A DNA stretch of 64,000 bases, taken from contig DEMS01000013.1 of the NCBI GenBank assembly GCA_002359315.1, positions 62,001 to 126,000 on the forward strand, read 5' to 3'. Positions 6,747-16,794 of this stretch are shown piece after piece (within the stretch, counting starts at the first letter, position 1; each line of letters opens with the position of its first letter). The position numbers and the translations under genes were made by a program. The notes under the pieces were generated by a model. That model worked only from the letters and a program-made list of their open reading frames with translations, did not search any database and was not told where the DNA came from. Source of the DNA: Bacteroidetes bacterium UBA2664 (lineage in GTDB: Bacteria > Bacteroidota > Rhodothermia > Balneolales > Balneolaceae).

Positions 6747-9059
6747 ATGCAATTTTATTGGATCGATTTTATCAAAATCTTAAAAATTAAAAAAATCTTG
6801 AATTCCGAAATTCTTAAACGTAGAGTCACCTCAGCTGCCCGAATATTTCTGAGTGCAGTTTTACTACTGACTATTATTACAACACAATCTCAGGCTCAAG
6901 AACGTCAGCGTTATCAATCGCTTCAACACGCTCTCTACTCCGGTGGACAACTAAGCGGCCAACAAGGCCCTCAAAACATCACCTGGATCGATGGAGGGAA
7001 TAGATTTTCTTATATGGAGTACTCTTTTGAACGTGAAACCAATGAAATCATCGCGATGGATCCTGAAACCGGTGAAGAGGAGTTGATCTTCAGAAATAGC
7101 GATCACACGTACCCGAACAGCGACGATCCGTTTCAATTTAGATCTTTTCAATGGTCACAAGATTTCAGATATCTGGTTTTCCAGACCGATTTCCGCCCCA
7201 TATACCGATACTCCGGGATTGCCGATTATTACTACTATTCACTTGAAGATGAAACTTTTGACCTGATTGCCAATGATGCATTCACAGCCCAACTCTCTCC
7301 GGATGGACAAAAAGTAGCCTATCATCGTCAGGGCGAAATGGTTGTTTTTGATCTCAACAGCGGCGAGGAAACTCAACTTACGTTCGACTCTTCAGACAAC
7401 TTGTACAACGGACGTTTTGGATGGGTCTATGAAGAGGAATTTGGCCTTGTTCAGGCTTGGAAGTGGTCTCCGGATAGCCAGTACATCGCCTATTGGCAGA
7501 GTGATGAAGACCATATCGAACGGTTTGTTTCAACCGATTATGAAGGACAATATCCGGAGTACACTGATATCCCCTATCCTAAAGTAGGGCACGAAAATCC
7601 ATTCATCAAAATGGGTGTTGTTGATATTGAAACAGGCGCTAACCAATGGCTGGATCTGGACCTGGGCGATGGACTGGTTCCCAGAATTTACTGGACATCT
7701 GATCCTTCAACATTAGCTGTTGTTGAAATGAACCGTCAGCAGAACGATCTGAAACTTCACTTCTTTGATGTTACTACCGGCAACGGAAGAGTAGTAATGG
7801 AGGAGAAATCCGAGGAGGGATGGATTGATGTATTCGATTTTTTTGCCGGTATCGATGATTACTTTTTCTTCCCAGAAGATCGGGAAGAGTTTTTGTGGAT
7901 TTCAGCCAGAAATGGTTTCAAACACCTCTATAGGTTTGATTATGACGGAAACCTGATTAATCAAGTCACGGATGGGGACTGGCAGGTGACCAATGTATTT
8001 GCCGTAAACTCAGATGAAGAGCGTATCTACTATGAATCCACTCAAGCCGGACCGCTGGAACGTCATCTCTACTCAATTCGATTTGATGGATCTGATTCGG
8101 TTCAATATACAAATGAACCGGGTCGGCACTCCTTTTCGATGGGGCCCAATGGTAGATATTTCATCGATCGCTGGTCAAACATTGAAACTCCGCGTCAGGT
8201 GGAACTATGGACAACAGACAATGGCGGGGAGATGTTACAAAAGATGGTTGATAATTCCGGGGTTACGGATTACATCAATCGATATGTGTATGCACCGAGA
8301 GAACTCTTCTCATTCACGACATCCGAAGATGTTGATTTGGATGGATATCTAATCAAACCGATCGATTTTGATCCCGATAAGAGTTATCCGCTGATAATGA
8401 TGATTTATGGCGGGCCCAGTGCACAAGGGGTCTATAACCAATTCGAAACCAATGCATGGGTGCAATATCTTGCACAGGAAGGGTATGTGATAGCCAATAT
8501 CAATAATCGAGGCAGCGGCGGTTATGGCCGTGATTTTGAACAGTCTGTTTATCTGAATCTGGGCATTAAAGAGGCAGCTGATTATGTGGAAACAGCCAGA
8601 TATCTGGCGAATTATGACTGGGTAGATGGTAAAAATATGGCCATCCGAGGCCATAGTTACGGGGGTTATATGGCTGCAATGACAATGGTTCTCTATCCCG
8701 GAGTGTTTAAAGCGGGAATAGTTGGGGCACCGGTCACCGATTGGAGACTCTATGATACGATTTATACTGAACGATATATGGGCTTATTGAAAGAGAATGA
8801 AGAAAATTATACCAATAGTTCTGTGATGGCACACGCCGGCCGGTTGCAAGGAAACCTAATGGTGGCGCACTCGTCGATGGATGAAAATGTTCATATTCAG
8901 AATACAATGCAGATGATCACCGCATTTACCAATGCAGGAAAAGATGTTGATTTGCGGATATATCCGAAGGGAGAACACGGAGTGGCGTATAATCAACAGA
9001 GTACTATTTTGTTACATCAAGCCTATACAAATTTCTTGAACCGGCACCTGAAAAAGTGA
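6747..9059 (+). CDS. Dipeptidyl peptidase IV, secreted S9B serine peptidase
   Basis: This exopeptidase removes X-Pro (or X-Ala) dipeptides from peptide N termini, normally in the periplasm. I choose the ATG at 6747 (770 residues) because AAGAAGAGA precedes it; an upstream GTG at 6681 lacks a good site. A long basic n-region leads to a signal segment (RIFLSAVLLLTIITTQSQAQ, cleavage near residue 50). A beta-propeller domain spans roughly 60-510 and includes the S9B glutamate motif WVYEEEFG (Glu229-231) that binds the substrate N terminus. The C-terminal alpha/beta hydrolase domain has the triad Ser637 (GHSYGG), Asp712 (SSMDENVH) and His744 (GEHG). A CTACTGGG hairpin follows the gene. Confidence 0.93.
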   Translation: MQFYWIDFIKILKIKKILNSEILKRRVTSAARIFLSAVLLLTIITTQSQAQERQRYQSLQHALYSGGQLSGQQGPQNITWIDGGNRFSYMEYSFERETNEIIAMDPETGEEELIFRNSDHTYPNSDDPFQFRSFQWSQDFRYLVFQTDFRPIYRYSGIADYYYYSLEDETFDLIANDAFTAQLSPDGQKVAYHRQGEMVVFDLNSGEETQLTFDSSDNLYNGRFGWVYEEEFGLVQAWKWSPDSQYIAYWQSDEDHIERFVSTDYEGQYPEYTDIPYPKVGHENPFIKMGVVDIETGANQWLDLDLGDGLVPRIYWTSDPSTLAVVEMNRQQNDLKLHFFDVTTGNGRVVMEEKSEEGWIDVFDFFAGIDDYFFFPEDREEFLWISARNGFKHLYRFDYDGNLINQVTDGDWQVTNVFAVNSDEERIYYESTQAGPLERHLYSIRFDGSDSVQYTNEPGRHSFSMGPNGRYFIDRWSNIETPRQVELWTTDNGGEMLQKMVDNSGVTDYINRYVYAPRELFSFTTSEDVDLDGYLIKPIDFDPDKSYPLIMMIYGGPSAQGVYNQFETNAWVQYLAQEGYVIANINNRGSGGYGRDFEQSVYLNLGIKEAADYVETARYLANYDWVDGKNMAIRGHSYGGYMAAMTMVLYPGVFKAGIVGAPVTDWRLYDTIYTERYMGLLKENEENYTNSSVMAHAGRLQGNLMVAHSSMDENVHIQNTMQMITAFTNAGKDVDLRIYPKGEHGVAYNQQSTILLHQAYTNFLNRHLKK

Positions 9060-9068
9060 TATATGGCC

Positions 9069-9088
9069 CTACTGGGCCTTCCCAGTAG
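9069..9088 (+). terminator. Hairpin after the DPP-IV gene, possible terminator
   Basis: CTACTGGG at 9069-9076 pairs perfectly with CCCAGTAG at 9081-9088 across a CCTT loop, 9 bases past the stop codon. There is no T-run, so it would be a non-canonical terminator or mRNA-stabilising structure. Confidence 0.4.
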
Positions 9089-9163
9089 ATGTTATGGAGT
9101 AACCTCATAATCAACCGTCCTCCTGATGGGAAGACATGCGGGGTGGCAACCAACCTATTGCAT

Positions 9164-9278
9164 CATCCTGAATTTATTTCAGGATCTCAAGACAATGAGC
9201 TATGTAAAATCCATTGTTTCTAACGAACCCGGCTCATCTTTTGTACGCGTAAGCGAGATCCTGACCTGCGTCAGGATG
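9164..9278. repeat. Dispersed inverted-end repeat element, copy A
   Basis: The element begins CATCCTGAATTTATTTCAGG and ends, in inverted form, GAGATCCTGACCTGCGTCAG followed by GATG. Each end is itself a small hairpin. The interior resembles the copy at 61918-62021 (both contain ATGAG followed by an AAAATC-ATTG segment). It fills most of the 326-bp gap between DPP-IV and trkA, which otherwise holds no gene. It looks like a REP or MITE-like repeat; no transposase is nearby. Confidence 0.75.
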
Positions 9279-9385
9279 GCGGTTTTTTTAGGCAGGATTA
9301 AATTTCAATTGGGCAGGATGAATGTTTCTGTTGATACTCGAAGTTATTACATTTAAGTTCATCAGATTCACAAATTGAGGATACT

Positions 9386-10732
9386 TTGAAAATACTTATT
9401 GCAGGTGCAGGAGAAGTAGGATATGAACTTGGCAAAGTGCTATCAGAGGAGAAACATGATGTTACGGTTCTGGATGCAAGACAGTCATGCCTTGATAGAG
9501 TTTCGGAGAGATTGGATGTACTCATTGTCAAAGGAAATGCTACTTCGCCAAAAACACTTGTAAAAGCCGGAGCCGGAAAAGCCGACCTGATGGTTGCTGT
9601 AACAAGCAGTGACGAGGTTAACATCATTGCTTCAATGATGGCCAAAAGGCTTGGAGTGAATAAAGTCATCGCAAGAGTCAGAAATGATGAATTAACTCAA
9701 TCCGATTCACCGATCTCACCTTCTGAACTTGGAATTGATCTGATCATACATCCTGAAGAAGCCGCAGCTACAGATATTTTCCAATTGGTAAAACGGGCAT
9801 CAGCCAGTGATGTGGTTCCTTTGGCCGACGGACAATTGCAGCTCATCGGATTACGTATTGAAGCCGGATCTGAAGTAGCCGGTAAAAATCTTGAAGAACT
9901 TGCTCTTAATTACATAGATGTTCCTTTTCGGGTGGTAGCGATATTGAGAAGAGGCACCACCATCATACCAAGAGGGTATAATCAGCTGATGGCAATGGAT
10001 CATATCTTTATTATATCCAAAACAGAAAACCTGAAAACATTTATCAAGCTTACAGGACATACCGACCAGCCCTTGAAGAAAATTCTGATCGCAGGTGGAA
10101 ATGAAGTCGGACGGTTACTCGCTGATAAACTATCAAAAGACTCGATTAACTGGCAAATAAAATTAATTGAACCACATTTAGGTTCCGCCATCAATCTGGC
10201 AAATGAAAACCGAAATTTACTGGTTCTGAATGGGGATCCTACAGATCCAAATCTACTTGTAACGGAAGGGGTCCAGGAAATGGATGCCTTTGTATCAGTG
10301 ACAAATGATGAAGAGTCGAATATCATTTCGTGTTTGATGGCAAAACATCTGGAAGTGAAAAAAACAGTTGCATTGGTCTCTAAAAGCCAATATGTACCTT
10401 TAAGTCAGACCATTGGAATCGATGCGATAGTCAATATAAAATCGTCGGCCTCTGATGAGATCCATCGTCAAATAAGGCAAGTGATGATGTTAACAGTAAA
10501 GGCATTGCATGGAATTAAAGCTGAAATTATTGAAGTGATTGCCGGTAAAAACTGTAAAGTGCTGAATAACCCAATTCATAAAATTGAACTGCCGGAGGGT
10601 ATTGTGATCGGAGCTATCGTCAGAGGGAGTGAATCGATGATCGCAACCGGTGATACAACAATCCAAAAGGATGATCGTGTTATTATCTTAGCTTTACCAA
10701 ACGCGATTGAAAAAGTTGAACAACTCTTCTGA
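9386..10732 (+). CDS. trkA: TrkA, NAD-binding regulatory subunit of potassium uptake
   Basis: This 448-residue cytoplasmic protein gates the TrkH potassium channel in response to nucleotide. It contains two repeats, each with a Rossmann TrkA-N domain (first opens MKILIAGAGEVGYELGKVL, second near residue 232 opens KKILIAGGNEVGRLLADKL) followed by a TrkA-C domain. This two-copy layout is the standard TrkA architecture. The start is a TTG at 9386 preceded by TTGAGG; no in-frame ATG gives the full Rossmann strand. The stop overlaps the trkH start, so the two subunits are translationally coupled. Confidence 0.96.
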   Translation: MKILIAGAGEVGYELGKVLSEEKHDVTVLDARQSCLDRVSERLDVLIVKGNATSPKTLVKAGAGKADLMVAVTSSDEVNIIASMMAKRLGVNKVIARVRNDELTQSDSPISPSELGIDLIIHPEEAAATDIFQLVKRASASDVVPLADGQLQLIGLRIEAGSEVAGKNLEELALNYIDVPFRVVAILRRGTTIIPRGYNQLMAMDHIFIISKTENLKTFIKLTGHTDQPLKKILIAGGNEVGRLLADKLSKDSINWQIKLIEPHLGSAINLANENRNLLVLNGDPTDPNLLVTEGVQEMDAFVSVTNDEESNIISCLMAKHLEVKKTVALVSKSQYVPLSQTIGIDAIVNIKSSASDEIHRQIRQVMMLTVKALHGIKAEIIEVIAGKNCKVLNNPIHKIELPEGIVIGAIVRGSESMIATGDTTIQKDDRVIILALPNAIEKVEQLF

Positions 10733-12246
10733 TGATGGATTCATTTCTTCAGGCAAAAAAACGACCAAGAATTGATTTTCGCCTGGTAACCGGGATCCTG
10801 GGTGGACTTATTTTCTGTTTGGGAATATTTCTTTTGCTACCGATGCTCATCGCATTCATCTATCAGGAATCATCCTGGAGTGCCTTTTTGACAACTGCTT
10901 TGGGGTCTATGATTGTCGGGGGTTTATTATTAAAAGTATTTTGGCCGGCTCATGAACTTCGCATGAGGGAAGCATTTTTGATTGTAACCCTTACCTGGTT
11001 TGTAGGTTCCCTAATCGGAGCCTTTCCATTTATACTGTCAGGAACTTTGGAATCATATACAGATGCAGTATTTGAATCTATGAGTGGATTCAGCACCACC
11101 GGGGCAACCATCTTTGGAGGTATTACCAGCGATGGAATACAGAACCCGTCGATTGAACAGCTCGATAAAAGCATCCTGTTCTGGCGATCACTATCACACT
11201 GGCTGGGGGGTATGGGGATCATTGTCTTGACACTTGCCCTGCTTCCGTTGCTTGGTATTGGGGGAATGCAGTTGTTTCAGGCAGAATACTCCGGTTCAAC
11301 ATCCGATAAACTGACTCCCCGGATTCAAGAGACGGCATTTCTGCTATGGACAGTTTATATGGGCATGACCACTGTTCAGTTTTTACTGTTGTGGATTCAT
11401 CCATCCATGGATTGGTTTGAAGCGATTAATCACGCTTTTTCGACCATGGCGACAGGCGGATTTTCAACTAAAAACGCATCTGTTGGAGCTTTCAACTCTG
11501 TTTATATTGACTCCATTATTACTATTTTTATGTTTTTGGCAGGTATAAATTTTGCGATGCATTTTCGCCTCTTTACCGGCCAAACACAAAGCTTTTTTGA
11601 AAATCGGGAGATTCGTTTCTACTCACTGATGACGGCACTTTTTATTGTTGCCGTAACCGGAAGCTTGTGGATAATGGATGAGTATTCATTTGGTGAAGCA
11701 CTTCAATACGGCTCATTTCAGGTTGTGTCGATTTTAACAACGACCGGATTTGGAACAGATGATTATGCATTGTGGCTGCCTTTCAGCGGGTTTTTATTAT
11801 TTGCTCTTTTTTTTACCGGGGGCTGTGCGGGATCTACCGGCGGTGGAATAAAAATGATTCGGTTGATGATTATTGCAAAAAACATGGCCCGTGAGTTTAA
11901 GCAAATCATTCATCCACAGGCAATCATACCGGTACGGATTGGAAACCGAGTCATTGAAGCGACTATATTAAAAACGATACTCAGTTTTTTTGTGACCTAT
12001 TTTCTGATTTTTATTATTGGGGCCTTGATCATGAGTTATATGGGATATGATTTTGAATCAGCAATGGGTGCAAGTATTGCCAGCCTTGGAAATATAGGTC
12101 CGGGGTGGGGAGCATTCGGTCCGATGGAAGAGTATGCACATGTTCCCTATGCCGGCAAGTGGGTGTTGTTGATCTTGATGATGATTGGCCGGCTTGAACT
12201 GTTTACAGTTTTGGTACTTTTTACACCCTGGTTTTGGAAGTATTAA
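10732..12246 (+). CDS. trkH: TrkH, potassium uptake channel subunit
   Basis: This 504-residue inner-membrane protein forms the potassium pathway of the Trk system. Four pore-loop repeats with the SKT selectivity glycines are visible: SGFSTTGATIF, MATGGFSTKN, SILTTTGFGTDD and SLGNIGPGWG. About 8-12 hydrophobic helices surround them. ATG at 10732 overlaps the trkA stop TGA by one base, and a second ATG follows immediately, so the start could be either. It converges with the potassium-channel gene on the other strand. Confidence 0.96.
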   Translation: MMDSFLQAKKRPRIDFRLVTGILGGLIFCLGIFLLLPMLIAFIYQESSWSAFLTTALGSMIVGGLLLKVFWPAHELRMREAFLIVTLTWFVGSLIGAFPFILSGTLESYTDAVFESMSGFSTTGATIFGGITSDGIQNPSIEQLDKSILFWRSLSHWLGGMGIIVLTLALLPLLGIGGMQLFQAEYSGSTSDKLTPRIQETAFLLWTVYMGMTTVQFLLLWIHPSMDWFEAINHAFSTMATGGFSTKNASVGAFNSVYIDSIITIFMFLAGINFAMHFRLFTGQTQSFFENREIRFYSLMTALFIVAVTGSLWIMDEYSFGEALQYGSFQVVSILTTTGFGTDDYALWLPFSGFLLFALFFTGGCAGSTGGGIKMIRLMIIAKNMAREFKQIIHPQAIIPVRIGNRVIEATILKTILSFFVTYFLIFIIGALIMSYMGYDFESAMGASIASLGNIGPGWGAFGPMEEYAHVPYAGKWVLLILMMIGRLELFTVLVLFTPWFWKY

Positions 12247-12257
12247 TAACAGTCAGA

Positions 12258-13958
12258 TTAATGCCGTCCATTTTCATAAATACGTGTAAAAGCATTCTCT
12301 CCATCGGTTGAACCGATCATAATGATTTCCTGGTCCATTTTGAGAATTCTTTGTGGTTCAGGGCTCACAACCATTCCTTCATCTTTGCATTTGATGGCAA
12401 CAACGGTACATCCCGTTTCTTTTCGAATATCAGATTCAATCAGACTCTTTCCATCCAGCCTTTTATTGACTTTGTGGTTGAATATGTTCAGTCCTTCAGC
12501 CAATACCAGCACATCCTGCCCCTCTAAAATATTGAATATGGAGTTCGCCCCCATCGATGCATAGGTCATTACAAAATCGGCGCCTGCACGGTGCATCGTA
12601 CTGATATTTTTTTCATACGTAGTACGGCTGATGATCTGCATGTTTGGAATCAGTTGCCTGCAGTAAATCGTCAGATATATATTAACATCATCACTGTGGG
12701 TTGTTATGAGGACTGTATGAGCCTCATTCAGCCCGGCTTGTTTCAAAATTGAATGATCAGCGGCATCACCAAGTATAAATTTATCCTTGTCAAGGATCCT
12801 CTCAGGATCTTTATCAATTATTCGATAATCAATATGTCTCTCCTGAAGTGCTTTGGCGGCGGCTCTTCCAACCCTGCCCGCACCGATAATGATAACCGGT
12901 TTGTCTGAAACGTGATAGATACTAACGAGCTCATCATAATTTCTGAGTTGATCCACAGACCCGGCTAATACCAGAACGGATCGGTCCGTGATCACCGATT
13001 CAGGGTTGGGCTGTTTAAATTTACCCCGTTCCCAGATCCCCACTACTGTGGCTCCTGTTGTTTCACGAAGCCTGCTCTCCTGCAGAGTTTTCCCTATTAG
13101 TGGTGTTTCCTGTGCAGTTGCTTCACCTATCACCAATTCATCAATATGGCCAATCACATGAACACGGGCATTCCCGCCAAGAGTCCGGCGTGCCAGCGAC
13201 CTGCCCAGAATTTCTCCTAATTGAACAACATGATCTGCACCCGCAAGCTGCAAGATATCTGTTGAGTCATAATGAGCTGCCGTAGCCACCACTTTTACTC
13301 CGGGATTAAATTCTTTAACCGTAAAAGTAACATTTGTATTTACGGTATCCGGGCCTGAAGCTACAACCATCCTGGCTTTATGAAGCCGTATTTTATTATA
13401 TGTCTCAAAATCAGTAGGGTCCAGATTCACTACTTTGTATTCCTGTTCCGATAAATCGAGAGCTTTCTGAAGATCTGGTTCCAGTATGACGTAGTCGATC
13501 TTATAGGCGATCAGTTTTTTGATTAAAGCATCGGTTACCGGGTTCAGATCGGTAATAATGACATGGTCATTTATATCATCAGTGAGCTGTTTTGGCGCTT
13601 TCGCCTGATTCATCGCTTTTATCCAGGGGGCATAAAAGAATTCAATAAACGTAAATGGCAACATAACCAGCAAAAATAGGACTCCTGAAAAGAGGACAAG
13701 CATAGAGAAGGCCTTTCCAAGATCGCTGGTGAATACAATATCACCAAAGCCAAGAGTAGACATGGTTACCAGAGTCCAGTAAAAACCGGTTAGCCAGGAG
13801 TAACTTTGTCCTTCAGAAAGTGCGACGTAATGAAACAATATGCTGTACAGAATGTACATCACCATCAACAAGCTCAAAAACTTCATTAACTTGCGGATGT
13901 TGGTTTGTGTCCGCCTGTTTGCAAAGAAATAGGATAACTGTGAACTGATAAATTTCAC
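12258..13958 (-). CDS. Two-helix potassium channel with tandem RCK (TrkA-like) domains
   Basis: This 566-residue protein probably mediates regulated potassium efflux. The N terminus has a membrane helix (about 25-47), a pore loop with the potassium filter TLGFGD (residues 68-73), and a second helix (about 85-112). The rest is two cytosolic RCK units: TrkA-N at about 130-245 with TrkA-C, then TrkA-N opening VIIIGAGRVGRAAAKAL at about 353 with a second TrkA-C. The architecture matches MthK/Kch-type channels but with two RCK copies in one chain. It converges on trkH, placing uptake and probable release of potassium side by side. Confidence 0.9.
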   Translation of the reverse strand: MKFISSQLSYFFANRRTQTNIRKLMKFLSLLMVMYILYSILFHYVALSEGQSYSWLTGFYWTLVTMSTLGFGDIVFTSDLGKAFSMLVLFSGVLFLLVMLPFTFIEFFYAPWIKAMNQAKAPKQLTDDINDHVIITDLNPVTDALIKKLIAYKIDYVILEPDLQKALDLSEQEYKVVNLDPTDFETYNKIRLHKARMVVASGPDTVNTNVTFTVKEFNPGVKVVATAAHYDSTDILQLAGADHVVQLGEILGRSLARRTLGGNARVHVIGHIDELVIGEATAQETPLIGKTLQESRLRETTGATVVGIWERGKFKQPNPESVITDRSVLVLAGSVDQLRNYDELVSIYHVSDKPVIIIGAGRVGRAAAKALQERHIDYRIIDKDPERILDKDKFILGDAADHSILKQAGLNEAHTVLITTHSDDVNIYLTIYCRQLIPNMQIISRTTYEKNISTMHRAGADFVMTYASMGANSIFNILEGQDVLVLAEGLNIFNHKVNKRLDGKSLIESDIRKETGCTVVAIKCKDEGMVVSPEPQRILKMDQEIIMIGSTDGENAFTRIYENGRH

Positions 13959-14257
13959 TTAACGGCCCATGTGTGTAAAAATTGAAAATTTGATATTGAA
14001 AAAGTCAAAGACACAATCTATTGCACCAGTGTCCATCGGTTAATATAAGGATCGTTATTGAATCATCAATTTGAAGAAGTATATACAAAATCAGCATAAT
14101 TTAACCATAATAATGAAATGAATTATTCATTTGATTCATTCACGCATTAAATGAAATTTACGTACCTTTCCTTAATTGTCGATAAATGATTGTAAAAGTG
14201 TAGATCAAACCTGCATTTTGTTCTGAAAATTTAATCCTAAAGGATCTGATTATAGAC
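13959..14257. other. Divergent promoter region with an inverted repeat
   Basis: This AT-rich gap separates the divergent potassium-channel and outer-membrane-protein genes. AAATGAAT-T-ATTCATTT at 14116-14132 is a perfect 8-bp inverted repeat that could bind a regulator. I see no gene in it. Confidence 0.4.
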
Positions 14258-15505
14258 GTGAATCGATACTTGATACCAGTTTTTATCCTCCTTTTATCTA
14301 TTACTGAGAACCTGAACGCTCAAAGCAATACCGGTCTCTCACCAATCCCCAATGTATATCTGGATTGTAATTCATGTGATGTTACTTACATCCGGTCTAA
14401 CATCACATTTGTAAATTATGTGAGAGATCAGGATGATGCCTCTATTTATCTATTAATCAATGATGAACGTACGGCCGGTGGTGGCAGAGAATATAATCTG
14501 ATTTTTTCAGAAATAGGATTCCAGAATGGCCGCAATGATACTCTCCGATATGTTTCCTCCAGTACAGATACGTCTGATGAGCGCCGGATTGGCTTAAATC
14601 GATATATTAAAATTGGGCTGATCCCATTTGTGTCCAACACCATAGCGATTGAATCGATGGATGTTTTTTATGAACAACCGGCAATTTCCGGCGATCAGGA
14701 TGTTGTAATTGAAGATCCCTGGAATAACTGGGTATTTGATGTAAACCTCCGATCGAATATGTCGGGACAGGCAAGAGAATTTAACTTTGGCCTCTACAGC
14801 GGACTGGAAGCGGAGCGAACTACCGAAACGTGGAAGATTCGAACCAGAGCTCACGGGGAGATTAGACGCAGAAATGTCGAACTTACGGATCGTACACTGA
14901 ATGTAAATCGTGATTGGGGTAATTATTGGGGAATGATTGCTTACTCCGTATCAGATCATCTCTCATTGGGTGTTTTTACCGGAACTAGCTTTAACAGAAC
15001 CAATAATATTGCATTGCAAACATACATTGCGCCTGCTGTTGAATATAATTTTTTCCCCTATTCTGAATTTCAACAGAGGCGATTTTTGGTACAATATCAA
15101 ATTTCACCTCAATACAGACGATATTTTAATACAACGATCTTTTTGAAAGATTCTGAATTAATCATGGAACAGGAGGTAAGTGGCCGTCTGCGATATGATC
15201 AGCGTTGGGGACGAATCGATATACGAGTTTCCGGTTCTCACTACTTTCATGACACCGCGATTAACCGGATTACCTTCAATCCTTCATTTGACATACGGGT
15301 AATGAGAGGGTTGTCTGTGAGCATCTCAGGCAGCTACAGAGTTATCAATGATCAGTTGTCATTGGAATTTAGCGGAGATCCGAATGACCCAATCAGTATC
15401 ATTGAAGGGGTACAAAGGCCTACTTCATATGATTATAGCTTCTCTTTCGGCCTTTCATACACATTCGGTTCGATCTATAACAACGTTGTGAATCCTCGTT
15501 TTTAA
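14258..15505 (+). CDS. Secreted beta-rich protein of unknown function, probable outer-membrane barrel
   Basis: The 415-residue product starts with a signal peptide (MNRYLIPVFILLLSI, cleavage after NLNAQ). The N-terminal third has a DCNSCDVTYIR segment with two cysteines and a strand-rich region that looks like a small periplasmic domain. From about residue 155 on there are alternating amphipathic strands, for example SGLEAERTTETWKIRTRAHG and VSGRLRYDQRWGRIDIRVSG, ending YSFSFGLSYTFG and finally PRF, an aromatic C terminus expected of barrels. The start is a GTG with AAAGGA 14-20 bases upstream. I do not recognise the family; a barrel role is inferred from pattern alone. Confidence 0.7.
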   Translation: MNRYLIPVFILLLSITENLNAQSNTGLSPIPNVYLDCNSCDVTYIRSNITFVNYVRDQDDASIYLLINDERTAGGGREYNLIFSEIGFQNGRNDTLRYVSSSTDTSDERRIGLNRYIKIGLIPFVSNTIAIESMDVFYEQPAISGDQDVVIEDPWNNWVFDVNLRSNMSGQAREFNFGLYSGLEAERTTETWKIRTRAHGEIRRRNVELTDRTLNVNRDWGNYWGMIAYSVSDHLSLGVFTGTSFNRTNNIALQTYIAPAVEYNFFPYSEFQQRRFLVQYQISPQYRRYFNTTIFLKDSELIMEQEVSGRLRYDQRWGRIDIRVSGSHYFHDTAINRITFNPSFDIRVMRGLSVSISGSYRVINDQLSLEFSGDPNDPISIIEGVQRPTSYDYSFSFGLSYTFGSIYNNVVNPRF

Positions 15506-15653
15506 TACTTAAAGCAGTTTAATTCACAGAACCTTTGAGCCGGGAAATATTAAAAACAAAAACGGATAGATAGTCCGGCGGTTCTGTCTCAGCGCCGTTC
15601 ATTCACCCTATTGGATTTCTGTATTATGAGTGATGAGATGGTTATCTTTCAGG

Positions 15654-16763
15654 ATGATTGAAAACGAGAACGAAATTATCGCGAAACCGGATTTAAAAAC
15701 CTATTCAAAAGAACAACTGTCCGAGTACCTTGAAGAACTTGGATTAGTGGATTATCGATCTGATCAGGTTTTTCAGTGGCTCTATCAGAAGGGGGTGTCC
15801 TCTTTTGACGATATGACCAATCTATCCAAGGATCTCAGGGCCAAACTAAGTGAAATTGCTGAGATCAAAAAAGCGAATGAGTTTAGCCGTCAAGAATCTA
15901 AAGACGGAACGATAAAATTCCTCTTTGAACTCGACGGACCCGAAAAATATAAAGTAGAAGCAGTTCTGATTCCTGACTTTTATGATGATGGCGTAGCGAA
16001 ACGAATTACAGTATGTGTCAGCTCACAGGTAGGCTGTATGTTTGGCTGTTCATTCTGTGCAACCGGCAAGATGGGCTATTTCAGGAATCTGACACATGGG
16101 GAAATTGTAGATCAGGTTCAGGCAATCAATGAGGTGTCGGAAGAACGTTTTGGCAAGAAAATCACCAATATTGTCTATATGGGGATGGGAGAACCGCTGC
16201 ATAACTATAAGTCGGTCGTTGAATCCATTCGAATTATTTCTGACCCTCTTGGGATTGATCTATCCCCACGCAGAATTACAGTCTCAACGGTTGGTTTGAC
16301 CAAACAGATTAAACAGCTCGCTGCTGAAAATCTGGGCATGAATTTGGCAATCTCACTTCATGCTGCGGATGATGTGAAACGCAATAAGATTATGCCGATC
16401 AATGAGTCATTAAACCTTGAAAAACTGGAAGAAGCGGTTAAATCGTACTTCTTTCAGACCGAAAACCCGGTTACATATGAGTATCTACTATTTGATGAAT
16501 TCAATGACAGTGAAGAGGATGCACGCAATTTGGTTAAAATCGCGCAGTGGGTACCATCCAAAGTGAATATCATCATGTATAATAATGTCGCCGGAGTGGA
16601 ACTGAAAAGGGTAAGAGAGGATCGCCTAAACCGTTTCATGAAGACGTTGGTTCGGCATAAAGTAACAGCAACGGTACGAAGAAGCCGGGGGGATGATATC
16701 GATGCCGGCTGTGGCCAGCTGGCCATTCGGGAAGGACAGGAGAGAGGAAAGAGCTTAGCATAA
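15654..16763 (+). CDS. rlmN: RlmN, 23S rRNA/tRNA adenine-C2 methyltransferase
   Basis: This radical-SAM enzyme methylates A2503 of 23S rRNA and A37 of some tRNAs. The 4Fe-4S triad is CMFGCSFC (Cys128, Cys132, Cys135 counted from the ATG at 15654). The second catalytic cysteine is in RRSRGDDIDAGCGQL near the C terminus, and MGMGEPLHNY and the SLHAADD segment are typical. From 15654 the length is 369 residues, normal for the family. A GTG 24 bases upstream would add eight residues; an out-of-frame 11-codon reading frame begins at 15626 and probably has no meaning. Confidence 0.96.
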   Translation: MIENENEIIAKPDLKTYSKEQLSEYLEELGLVDYRSDQVFQWLYQKGVSSFDDMTNLSKDLRAKLSEIAEIKKANEFSRQESKDGTIKFLFELDGPEKYKVEAVLIPDFYDDGVAKRITVCVSSQVGCMFGCSFCATGKMGYFRNLTHGEIVDQVQAINEVSEERFGKKITNIVYMGMGEPLHNYKSVVESIRIISDPLGIDLSPRRITVSTVGLTKQIKQLAAENLGMNLAISLHAADDVKRNKIMPINESLNLEKLEEAVKSYFFQTENPVTYEYLLFDEFNDSEEDARNLVKIAQWVPSKVNIIMYNNVAGVELKRVREDRLNRFMKTLVRHKVTATVRRSRGDDIDAGCGQLAIREGQERGKSLA

Positions 16764-16794
16764 TCCGGGATTTAAACGGTTCCTGCATTGGGGG

